From NCBI RefSeq assembly GCF_024391045.1, contig NZ_JANFCZ010000005.1, positions 62,001 to 126,000 of the forward strand: DNA of 64,000 nt, read 5' to 3'. This stretch comes from Pseudarthrobacter sulfonivorans (GTDB lineage Bacteria > Actinomycetota > Actinomycetes > Actinomycetales > Micrococcaceae). Both the position numbers and the translations under genes were made by a program. Positions 43,633 through 51,019 of the stretch are shown here, in pieces (within the stretch, counting starts at the first letter, position 1; every line of letters starts with the position of its first letter). The notes below the pieces were generated by a model, which did not search any database, was not told the DNA's origin, and saw nothing but the letters and a program-made list of their open reading frames with translations.

Positions 43633-45339
43633 TTGAGAAAATTTGCGGCGCCCGCCGTTGTGGCCATGCTGTGCGCCCTCGCCTTGATGTCCCCCGCCGC
43701 CGGCCTGCAGTCCGGCCCGCCGGCGCAGCAGCCTGCCGAGGCTGCCGGTGCCTTCGGGCCCAGCACGGTCAAGCTGGGTCCCGCGGGCGCAGCGAACGAC
43801 GACGGCAGCGCACGCCGTGCGGATACCGGCAGCGGGACGCTGCTCGCCCCCGCCGTGGAACCCGAGATCACAGCGGCGGCGCCCGCGGGAGTGCAAAACC
43901 CGACACCAGCGTCAGCCGAAACAGCTGTGGCGGCACCCGCTGCCGCCACGTCCGAGGCCGCCGCACCTGACGTTCCGTCCGTGCCGCCCCTGTGGGCGCC
44001 CGAGGAAGAGCTCGCGCAGAACAAGTCCGCTGTCCCCGCCCCGCAGGCCTTGGCAACGGAAGCCCCCGCACCCGGCCGCCTTGCCACGGAGGCCCTGGTA
44101 CCGGACAGCAACACGGCCGCCATCCTGATTGTCTTCACTAAAATCAACGAGTACCGCGTGGCGAACGGTCTGGCCCCGGTCAAGTATCACCCCACGGTGG
44201 CCGGCCTGTCCCAGGACTGGTCGGACAACATCGCCTCCCGCGAAGTGATTGAGCACCGGGCCAATTTCTGGCTCGATCCGCGTGCCATGAGCCCAAGCAG
44301 CGCCGGTGAAGTCATCGCCATCCGGACGGACCGCGACGCCGCACAGCTGGTGGAATGGTGGAAGGGCTCTCCCGGCCACAATGCCATGCTGCTCGACCCG
44401 CGCTTCAACGTCATGGGCGCCGGAATCTCCTACACAAACAGCACGTACAAGATCTGGGGCGTGGTGAACTTCTTCGGATACACCACCCTCCCGGCCGGCA
44501 CACTCAATTCCCCCGGCGGCAGCAGCGCAGGGTTCCCGCCAGCCACGCCCACTGTGTGCGATACTTCCGTCAAGCTCATGCCGCCCACACTGGACCTGAG
44601 CAGCGCGGCCATCACCAGCGCGGCCGACCTCGTCTCCGTCAATGACAGCGGCCAGCTCATCAACCGTCCCTCCACAGGGAATAGGACCTTCGGGCCGGCC
44701 AAGGTCATCAGCTCCCTCTTTAGCAACGTCAAGGAAGTCTTCGTCACCGACTGGGACCGTAACGGCACCTATGACATCCTCGCCCAGTGGAACGACGGCC
44801 GGCTGACGCTTCATCCAGGACTCGCGGAGGGCGGCTTCGGCGCTGCGGTCACTCTCGGCAAGTCCGGGTGGAATAGCATGACGCTCGCCGTCGGCGGCTG
44901 GTGCGCCAACAACCGGCTCCCCCAGCTCGCGGCCCTGGATGCTTCCGGCAACCTCTGGCTCTACCCCAACGTGGGCCCGGCAGACATGTTTTCCCGCACC
45001 CTCATGGCCGGCAATGTCTCGGCCACGCGGCTGGCCATGGTGGATTACGACGCGGACGGCTTCCAGGACCTCCTGGCGCGAAGGTCCGACGGCACCGTGC
45101 AGCTCTTCCGCGGAATCGGATCCCCCACGCCCCGCGCCGAGGCCCGGACCATCGTGGCCACCGGCTGGACGGACGTGACGGGCATCCGGCCGCTGCGCGA
45201 TGTCACCGGCCTGAACTCGACCGGCGTGGCACTGCGCAGGGCAAACGACGTGGTGCAGTACTGGGACCTGACCGGCGGAACCCTTGCGTCGCCGTCGAAC
45301 ATCAGCGGCAGCTGGGCAGGCCAACGTCTGGCCCAGTAA
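43633..45339 (+). CDS. Secreted CAP-domain protein with FG-GAP/VCBS repeats
   Basis: 568-residue secreted protein. A signal peptide (MRKFAAPAVVAMLCALALMS, cleavage near 24) precedes an Ala/Pro-rich linker to about 160. The CAP (SCP/PR-1-like) domain follows at 163-285 with candidate metal-site residues His208, Glu226 and His249 (HRANF, GEVIA, SPGHNAMLLDP). Residues about 300-565 form FG-GAP/VCBS-like repeats (VFVTDWDRNGTYDILAQW; MVDYDADGFQDLLARRSDG), as in peptidoglycan- or glycan-associated secreted proteins. The start codon is TTG at 43633, with GGGG 5-8 nt upstream; it is the only start that gives a signal peptide. Function may be cell-wall or host/soil polymer binding. Confidence 0.88.
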   Translation: MRKFAAPAVVAMLCALALMSPAAGLQSGPPAQQPAEAAGAFGPSTVKLGPAGAANDDGSARRADTGSGTLLAPAVEPEITAAAPAGVQNPTPASAETAVAAPAAATSEAAAPDVPSVPPLWAPEEELAQNKSAVPAPQALATEAPAPGRLATEALVPDSNTAAILIVFTKINEYRVANGLAPVKYHPTVAGLSQDWSDNIASREVIEHRANFWLDPRAMSPSSAGEVIAIRTDRDAAQLVEWWKGSPGHNAMLLDPRFNVMGAGISYTNSTYKIWGVVNFFGYTTLPAGTLNSPGGSSAGFPPATPTVCDTSVKLMPPTLDLSSAAITSAADLVSVNDSGQLINRPSTGNRTFGPAKVISSLFSNVKEVFVTDWDRNGTYDILAQWNDGRLTLHPGLAEGGFGAAVTLGKSGWNSMTLAVGGWCANNRLPQLAALDASGNLWLYPNVGPADMFSRTLMAGNVSATRLAMVDYDADGFQDLLARRSDGTVQLFRGIGSPTPRAEARTIVATGWTDVTGIRPLRDVTGLNSTGVALRRANDVVQYWDLTGGTLASPSNISGSWAGQRLAQ

Positions 45340-45385
45340 GGGGGCGCGCAGGCGGGTTCGCGCGGGTAACGGGTAAGGCCGGGGC

Positions 45386-45829
45386 TTACGCGGCCGACGC
45401 GACAGCCAGCAAGTCCTTAAGCCGCTCCAGCTGAACAACTTCAGCCTTCATGGCCCGCTGGATGCCGGTGTTCATCAGGCTCAGGAGTCCCTTGGGCTGG
45501 CATTCGAGCGCGAAACGGACCCGCGTTCCGGCCGGTTCGGTACTGAGGTAGTACCCGCCCGAGGGACGGTTTTGCCCGGCAATGACCTGATAGCGCACTT
45601 CGGCGCCGGGCCTGGCTTCCGTAATCTCAAAGTCGGCTGAAACCGGCCAGCCGGAGCGGCCCAGCACCGTCTGCCGGTACACGGCTCCCTTGGCCTGGGC
45701 CGCGCCGGAAGCCAGGCTGATGCTGCGGATTCCGGTGCGCCACTTTGGCAGGTTCATGCCGTCCACCAGGAAGGCATATACGTCCAGGGCGTCACGCGGG
45801 ACGAGTACCTCGTGTTCTGCGAATGCCAT
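45386..45829 (-). CDS. SRPBCC-fold protein
   Basis: 147-residue START/SRPBCC-like protein (HEVLVPRDALDVYAFLVDGMNLPKW; SADFEITEARPGAEVRYQV; RVRFALECQPKGLL), a fold that makes a deep hydrophobic ligand pocket. Members act as polyketide cyclases, lipid binders or stress proteins; the ligand here is unknown. An AAGGAT ribosome site precedes the ATG. A shorter paralogue lies 340 bp away, beyond the tRNA gene. Confidence 0.85.
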   Translation of the reverse strand: MAFAEHEVLVPRDALDVYAFLVDGMNLPKWRTGIRSISLASGAAQAKGAVYRQTVLGRSGWPVSADFEITEARPGAEVRYQVIAGQNRPSGGYYLSTEPAGTRVRFALECQPKGLLSLMNTGIQRAMKAEVVQLERLKDLLAVASAA

Positions 45830-46080
45830 GGGAATCCTTCGGTTAGCGTCAGGCCAGTGGTAGTAGCCCGCCTCACCCCCATGACACTGCAGCTAACGGG
45901 TTCACAGTAGCCACTGGTTTTGTCCCGCACCTAGCCACGGGCCCGGACGTTATTGAAGAGTTACTGGATGACGCCGCGCAGCCGGTCCCGGCGCAGACAC
46001 GCTCCGTCACGTGGCCCGCGTTGCCTGGACGGCGCCGCATCTGCGCTAAGCTAAGTTCTGCCCCGCGCACTCGGGGCCAC

Positions 46081-46154
46081 GCGGCTGTAGCTCAATGGTA
46101 GAGCGCTAGCTTCCCAAGCTTGATACGCGGGTTCGATTCCCGTCAGCCGCTCCA
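46081..46154 (+). tRNA. tRNA-Gly, anticodon CCC
   Basis: Complete cloverleaf. Acceptor stem GCGGCTG/CAGCCGC pairs fully, D arm GCTC...GAGC, anticodon loop TTCCCAA with anticodon CCC at its centre, T arm CGGGTTCGATTCCCG, and encoded 3' TCCA. The anticodon stem CTAGC/GCTTG has one T-T mismatch. It reads GGG codons. A -10-like TAAGCT lies about 29 nt upstream. Confidence 0.97.
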
Positions 46155-46172
46155 CTGCGAAAAATCCGCCTG

Positions 46173-46553
46173 TTACCGGGGGTTCGTCGCGTTCCTGATC
46201 CCGCGTTCCGCGGCCTTCTTCAGCGCCGCCAGCCGCGCAGCCTCCTGTTTCCTGTAGGCGCCTTCTTTGGTCGCGGCAAGCAGCCTGCCGAGTCCCTTCG
46301 GGGAGATTTCAGCGGTTACGGTCAGGCGGGTGCTGTCCGCCACCGGGTACACCACGCAGGAGCGGGTGATGATTTCCGTGCGGCTCTCGTGTGTTTCGGT
46401 CCATGAGCGGTCCTGCACCTGGTCCCGGAAATGCAGAGAAACCGCCTCCTGGCCGGGTACCGCGGCGCGGGCATCCTCGTCGACGCAGAAGGCGTAGACG
46501 TCCTGCCGTCCATAGGGGACGAGGACGGTGCTTTCGATCGTGATGGATCCCAT
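46173..46553 (-). CDS. SRPBCC-like protein, shortened paralogue
   Basis: 126 residues, clearly related to the product of 45386-45829: shared VLVP, DVYAF and VD near the N-terminus and PKGL plus a helical end. It lacks about 20 residues of the beta-sheet region, including the W-R segment that follows LPKW in the longer copy. The ligand pocket may therefore be altered. It starts at 46551-46553 after a GGGAA site. A local duplication with the tRNA gene in between is the simplest history. Confidence 0.78.
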   Translation of the reverse strand: MGSITIESTVLVPYGRQDVYAFCVDEDARAAVPGQEAVSLHFRDQVQDRSWTETHESRTEIITRSCVVYPVADSTRLTVTAEISPKGLGRLLAATKEGAYRKQEAARLAALKKAAERGIRNATNPR

Positions 46554-46729
46554 GATGCTGTTCCCGTACTTCCGCGGGCCCGCCCGGCGCAGGGCCCAGC
46601 GTCATTTTCACACCGGGAACGCCGAGGCACAATCACCGCCGCGCCCGGCCATGCTCCGCCAGGCCCGTTAGGTGCCCCCGTGTATCGTCAGGAGTCAGGA
46701 ACCCTTTCGGTTCCGCTACAGGAGCAATC

Positions 46730-46867
46730 ATGGCTGACAAGTCCCCGCGTCAAACAGCATCCAAAAAAGCCGGCAAGTCCATCAAGGAAAAGCGCGCCGA
46801 TAAGAGGGCAGCCGCAGCGCCTTCCAGCTCCCTGGACGTCACGTCCAAGGCCGCCAAAAAGAAGTGA
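46730..46867 (+). CDS. Tiny lysine/alanine-rich protein coupled to the next gene
   Basis: 45-residue basic peptide, MADKSPRQTASKKAGKSIKE onward, ending DVTSKAAKKK. It is rich in Lys, Ala, Ser and Arg, with no hydrophobic core, so nucleic-acid or membrane-surface binding is possible. The ATG has a GGAG site 5 nt upstream. Its stop overlaps the GTG of the dehydrogenase gene (GTGA at 46864-46867), so it may be a real small protein or a leader cistron for translation of that gene. Family unknown to me. Confidence 0.75.
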   Translation: MADKSPRQTASKKAGKSIKEKRADKRAAAAPSSSLDVTSKAAKKK

Positions 46868-48018
46868 GCGGCGAACAGAGCCAGCTGACCCTGGGCGTCC
46901 TGGCGTCATCCCGGAAACCGGACGAACGCCGTCTCCCCATCCACCCATTGCATTTTGAACGCATCGCCCCGGAACAGCGCCAGCGCATCATCCTGGAGCA
47001 GGGCTATGGTGAGCGTTTTGGCGTCTCGGATGACCATCTCGCCACCCTTGTGGGCAAAATGGCCACCAAAGAAGCGCTGCTGGCGGAGGCCGACGTCGTG
47101 CTCCTGCCCAAACCGCAGCCGGAAGACCTTGCCGAGCTGCGCGATGGCCAGGTCCTTTGGGGCTGGCCCCACTGCGTCCAGGACCGGGCCATCACCCAGC
47201 TGGCCATCGACAAGAAGCTCACCCTCATTGCTTTTGAGGCCATGAACCACTGGGCAAGCGACGGCGGTTTTGGCCTACACGTTTTCCACAAGAACAATGA
47301 GCTCGCCGGGTACTGCTCGGTGCTGCACGCCCTCTCGTTGACGGGCTCAACCGGTGACTACGGTCGCCGCCTCAACGCCGTGGTCATCGGTTTCGGGGCT
47401 ACTGCCCGCGGCGCCGTGACCGCACTCAACGCGCACGGCATCCATGACGTCCAGGTGCTGACCAACCGCGGAGTCGCCGCCGTGGGGGCACCAATCCATT
47501 CGGTCAACATCGTGCAGTTTGATCACGACGCCGAGGCCCCCTTCCTGAGCCAAGTGATCTCCGATCGGGGCCGGGTTCCGCTGGCTCCGTTCCTGGCCGA
47601 CAGCGACATTGTGGTTAACTGCACGCTGCAGGATCCGAATAATCCGCTGACCTACCTGCGGACCGAGGACCTCGCTGCGTTCAGCCCGGGCAGCCTGATC
47701 GTGGACGTCTCCTGCGATGAGGGCATGGGCTTCAGCTGGGCGCGTTCGACTACCTTCGCCGAGCCGATGTTCACCGTGGGTGACCACATCAACTATTACG
47801 CCGTGGACCACAGCCCGTCCTATCTCTGGAATTCCGCCACGTGGGAAATCAGCCAGGCGCTCCTGCCGTTTTTGGAGGCCGTCACCGACGGGCCGGAAGC
47901 GTGGGACTCGAGCGAAACCATCGCCCGGGCCATCGAAATCCGCGACGGTGTGGTGCTGAACAAGGACGTGTTGGAGTTCCAGCAGCGGCAGGCCGGGTAC
48001 CCGCACCTGCCGGCTTAG
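46864..48018 (+). CDS. N5-(carboxyethyl)ornithine synthase-like/alanine dehydrogenase-family protein
   Basis: 384-residue NAD(P)-dependent enzyme of the alanine dehydrogenase/saccharopine dehydrogenase N-terminal family. The N-terminal LGVLASSRKPDERRLPIHP carries the conserved Lys/Arg/His start motif. A Rossmann motif VVIGFGATARGAVTAL appears at about 175, and DVSCDEGMGFSWARSTTF follows. Overall pattern matches N5-(carboxyethyl)ornithine synthase (reductive condensation of an amino acid side chain with pyruvate). Substrate is not certain. The GTG start overlaps the upstream 45-residue gene. Its stop overlaps that of the convergent MFS gene by 4 bp. Confidence 0.85.
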   Translation: MSGEQSQLTLGVLASSRKPDERRLPIHPLHFERIAPEQRQRIILEQGYGERFGVSDDHLATLVGKMATKEALLAEADVVLLPKPQPEDLAELRDGQVLWGWPHCVQDRAITQLAIDKKLTLIAFEAMNHWASDGGFGLHVFHKNNELAGYCSVLHALSLTGSTGDYGRRLNAVVIGFGATARGAVTALNAHGIHDVQVLTNRGVAAVGAPIHSVNIVQFDHDAEAPFLSQVISDRGRVPLAPFLADSDIVVNCTLQDPNNPLTYLRTEDLAAFSPGSLIVDVSCDEGMGFSWARSTTFAEPMFTVGDHINYYAVDHSPSYLWNSATWEISQALLPFLEAVTDGPEAWDSSETIARAIEIRDGVVLNKDVLEFQQRQAGYPHLPA

Positions 48019-49424
48019 GCCGCGGCCACCCGGCTGACAATCCGCACCGGGTGGCGGCGGTCCTTGAGGTTCACCCGGAGCTTCAGGGCACCTTTCCGGC
48101 CAAGTACGACGCCGACCGTCACCGCCGCGAGGACCGGCACCCCGCCGGAGACCAGGAGAGCAATGTGCGGGTCAAGGTGTTCGGCTATCCAGCCAAGCAT
48201 GGGTCCGCCGATGGCCTGGCCGCCGATCAGCACCATAATGTAGAGGCTCATCACGCGGCCCCTGATAGCCATGTTTGAACTGATCTGGACGAGCTGGTTG
48301 GACCCGGTCAGGAACATCAGGCACCAGAACCCGGACAAGACCATCACGGCGCCGAACCACAGCATGGACGGGGCCAACGCCGCGAGGCAGAGCATGAGGC
48401 CGTACATTCCCGCGCAGAACACCACGGACCGGAGCCGCAGCTGCCGCCGGCGGGTGGAGGCGACGGCACCGGCCAGCGCGCCGAGCGCCACCAGCGCGTT
48501 GAGCAGGCCGTAGCCGCCGGCCCCGACGTCGAACACATGGTCCGCGAACGCTGCGAGCAGGACCGGCAGGCTCATGGCGAACACGGCGATGAACCCGGCC
48601 ATCAGCCACGGCCAGTAAATGGTGGGCTTGCTGAGCGCATAGCGCAGCCCCTCCCGCAGCATGCCTTTCTTCTTGGGGGCCGGCGCGCTGACGAACAGCT
48701 GGTCCTTCCGGAGGAGCAGCAGCATGGTCACGGTGGAGCAGCAGGCCACCGCATTGGCGGCGAAAGCCCAGCCGGCGCCCACAGCCGTGAGCAGCAGCCC
48801 GGCAAGCGCCGGCCCGATCAGCCCGCCCAGCTGGAAAGTGGTGGAGTTGACGCTGATCGCGTTGCGCAGGTACCGGGCACCCACCAGCTCATTAACAAAC
48901 ACCTGGCGCGCTGGCTGGTCCAGCACGGTGACCAGCCCCAGAACGAGGGCAATGCCGTAGACGTGCCAGACCTCGATGACGCCGGTGAGGGACAGCACGG
49001 CCAGGGTTGCCGCGAGGACGGCCGCCAGGCTCTGGCACAGCATGAGGATCTTTCGTTTGGCGAACCGGTCGGCCACCATGCCGCCCCACGGTCCCAGCAG
49101 GAGGGACGGCATGAACTGCAGCGCCACCGTGATGCCCACGGCCGTGACGGAGCCGGACAGTTCCAGCACCAGCCAGTCCTGCGCGATTCGCTGCATCCAA
49201 AGGGCCACAACAGCCACAAAGTGGCCGATCGCAAAAATGCGGAAGTTTGGAATTTTCAGGGAGATGAAGGTGTGGCGCCATGGAAGGCGTTCACTGACGA
49301 CGCCGATGGGCTGGGTGTAGGTGCCGGTAGTGGCGGCCGGGGCGCAGGCGGGGGAGGCCGCGGCGGCGGCGGAATCGATGACGGGCTGGCTGACGGCTGC
49401 CGATGTTGGCGGTGGGGGAGCCAC
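48015..49424 (-). CDS. MFS transporter, DHA3/EntS-like
   Basis: 469-residue major facilitator with about 12 helices. Typical DHA3 segments are FAIGHFVAVVALWMQRIAQDWLVLELSG and LLGPWGGMVADRFAKRKILM. Relatives export siderophores, macrolides or tetracycline. I place the start at the GTG at 49422-49424, preceded by GAGGAC; a GTG further up (49466) is in frame. It diverges from a LysR regulator, with a candidate operator in between, and its stop shares 4 bp with the convergent dehydrogenase gene. Confidence 0.9.
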   Translation of the reverse strand: MAPPPPTSAAVSQPVIDSAAAAASPACAPAATTGTYTQPIGVVSERLPWRHTFISLKIPNFRIFAIGHFVAVVALWMQRIAQDWLVLELSGSVTAVGITVALQFMPSLLLGPWGGMVADRFAKRKILMLCQSLAAVLAATLAVLSLTGVIEVWHVYGIALVLGLVTVLDQPARQVFVNELVGARYLRNAISVNSTTFQLGGLIGPALAGLLLTAVGAGWAFAANAVACCSTVTMLLLLRKDQLFVSAPAPKKKGMLREGLRYALSKPTIYWPWLMAGFIAVFAMSLPVLLAAFADHVFDVGAGGYGLLNALVALGALAGAVASTRRRQLRLRSVVFCAGMYGLMLCLAALAPSMLWFGAVMVLSGFWCLMFLTGSNQLVQISSNMAIRGRVMSLYIMVLIGGQAIGGPMLGWIAEHLDPHIALLVSGGVPVLAAVTVGVVLGRKGALKLRVNLKDRRHPVRIVSRVAAA

Positions 49425-49515
49425 GAGTATGTCCTCAGGGAAGCGGGCGGGTTGGGATGCTCCCACGCTAGGCTGGTCTCGACTGATTATGTAGACCTAT
49501 CGCGCCTATAACTCC

Positions 49516-49535
49516 CATCACGAAACGTAATGATG
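49516..49535. promoter_or_regulatory. Candidate LysR operator, CATCA-N10-TGATG
   Basis: Perfect 5-bp arms with 10-nt spacing in the gap between the divergent MFS and LysR genes. The arrangement resembles the LysR-type site at the put cluster. Confidence 0.45.
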
Positions 49536-49573
49536 TCCCGCTCCGACCGGCCGAAACTTTCAAGGAGTCCGCA

Positions 49574-50428
49574 GTGTTCGAACCCGCACAGCTCCGCTCT
49601 TTCCTTGCTGTGGCAGAGACCCTAAGCTTCACCAAGGCGGCCGAACGGCTGGGCCTGGCACAGCCAACGGTCAGCCAGCACGTCCGCAAGCTGGAGACCG
49701 CCGCCAAACGCGTCCTCATCCGCCGGGACACCCGGGACGTCCGGCTGACGGACAACGGCGATGCCATGGCCGGCTTTGCCCGCAGCATCCTCTCTGCCCA
49801 CGATGGTGCCGCGCGCTACTTCTCCGGTTCGGCCATGCGCGGCCGGCTTCGCTTCGGCACGGCCGATGACCTGGCCATCACCGGGCTCCCCCGGATCCTG
49901 CGTGAATTCCGGCAGGTCTACCCGCAGATCAACCTGGAGCTCACCGTGGGCCAGAGCGACCAGCTGTACAAGAAACTCAACGCCGGCCAGCTGGACCTGG
50001 TGTTTGTGAAATGGGTGGCTGGCGCCAAGGACGGCACCGTGGTCCAGCACGACACGTTCTCCTGGGTGGGACTGGAGCAGACCTCCCTCAAACCCGCGGA
50101 TCCCGTGCCGCTGATCGCCTACCCCTCCCCCAGCCTCAGCCGGAAACTGGCCATCGACGCGCTCGAAGCGCATGGCCGGACCTGGCGCATTACGTGCACC
50201 ACCCGGCAGATCAGCGGTGTTTTGGCGGCACTCCGGGCCGGCATCGGCGTTGCGGTCATGCCCACGTCGCTGGTCCCCGACGACCTGAAAATCATCACCA
50301 GGACCTTCGACCTGCCACCGGTGGGCGATGTCGATTTCACCCTGATCCGCAACCCGCTGGCCAACTCGGAAGTCATCGAGGCCCTGACGGAGGCCATTGT
50401 AGGGCGGACACTCAAAAAGTCAGCCTGA
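49574..50428 (+). CDS. LysR family transcriptional regulator
   Basis: 284-residue LysR regulator. The winged helix (LRSFLAVAETLSFTKAAERLGLAQPTVSQHVRKLE, in part) is canonical, and the effector domain includes GRLRFGTADDLAITGLPRIL. It starts at a GTG with an AAGGAG site. Divergent orientation points to the EntS-like MFS gene as its target. Its ligand is unknown. Confidence 0.93.
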   Translation: MFEPAQLRSFLAVAETLSFTKAAERLGLAQPTVSQHVRKLETAAKRVLIRRDTRDVRLTDNGDAMAGFARSILSAHDGAARYFSGSAMRGRLRFGTADDLAITGLPRILREFRQVYPQINLELTVGQSDQLYKKLNAGQLDLVFVKWVAGAKDGTVVQHDTFSWVGLEQTSLKPADPVPLIAYPSPSLSRKLAIDALEAHGRTWRITCTTRQISGVLAALRAGIGVAVMPTSLVPDDLKIITRTFDLPPVGDVDFTLIRNPLANSEVIEALTEAIVGRTLKKSA

Positions 50429-50453
50429 CCACGCCCACATTTCATAAAAACTC

Positions 50454-50482
50454 TTGAGAAAAAAGTCCGCCTCCTTTATGCT
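50454..50482 (+). promoter_or_regulatory. Strong sigma-70-type promoter for the zinc-ribbon gene
   Basis: TTGAGA (50454-50459), 17-nt spacer, TATGCT (50477-50482), in an unusually AT-rich stretch. Expected leader of about 80 nt to the ATG at 50572. Confidence 0.7.
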
Positions 50483-50571
50483 GGTTTATCCATGGGGTCA
50501 AGCAGAGGCCGGTTCAACACTACGAGCATGCCCCGCGGCCCATGGGGCGGCCGTGCTCGGGAAGGCAGCCA

Positions 50572-50886
50572 ATGACGACAGCCGAGAACACCCATTTCCA
50601 CACTGCTTACGCGCCACGACATAACACCGCACGCCCGCTGGTCACGCATCATCCCAGCTACAGCGCCGGCATCACCCACGCCACCGAATACGTAGGGAAG
50701 CCAACCTGCGACAAGTGCGGCACGGACGAATTCATCTATCTCGAATCGTATGTCCCTCCGGTTTACCGGCGTGACGGGGCGGTCAGGTCACTGGGCGAAG
50801 TCGCCTACACGTGCACCCGTTGCGAAGATTTCTCCGCCCATAACGTTCCCACGTCGTGGACTCCCCCAGGCTGGTATTTGGGGTAA
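50572..50886 (+). CDS. Small zinc-ribbon-like protein, unknown
   Basis: 104-residue hydrophilic, His-rich protein. Two CxxC knuckles, CDKCGTDEF (about residues 46-54) and YTCTRCEDF (about 80-88), make a probable zinc ribbon. The N-terminal part has many His and Thr residues (HFHTAYAPRHNTARPLVTHH). The start at 50572 has a GGAAGG site; an ATG 30 nt upstream does not. With its own promoter and a downstream hairpin terminator it is a single-gene unit. The role is unknown, possibly nucleic-acid or metal binding. Confidence 0.8.
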   Translation: MTTAENTHFHTAYAPRHNTARPLVTHHPSYSAGITHATEYVGKPTCDKCGTDEFIYLESYVPPVYRRDGAVRSLGEVAYTCTRCEDFSAHNVPTSWTPPGWYLG

Positions 50887-50936
50887 CTTCCAACGGTCTC
50901 CGTCCCGTTATCCGACACGGGCCCCTACAACAACAG

Positions 50937-50979
50937 AAAGTCCCTGCGACCACCAGTACTGGAGGCCGCAGGGACTTTT
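50937..50979. terminator. Bidirectional hairpin terminator
   Basis: AAAGTCCCTGCG (50937-50948) pairs perfectly with CGCAGGGACTTT (50967-50978), with a final T. The run of A on one side and T on the other suits termination in both directions, between the convergent zinc-ribbon gene and putA. Confidence 0.85.
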
Positions 50980-51019
50980 GCGCTTCGAGCGCTGACGCGC
51001 CCGGCGGGCCGCCGGGGGC

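Noticed and set aside
46081..46154. Genomic island attachment at the tRNA-Gly gene
   Set aside because: No duplicated tRNA 3' end, integrase or change in composition nearby; the neighbours look chromosomal.
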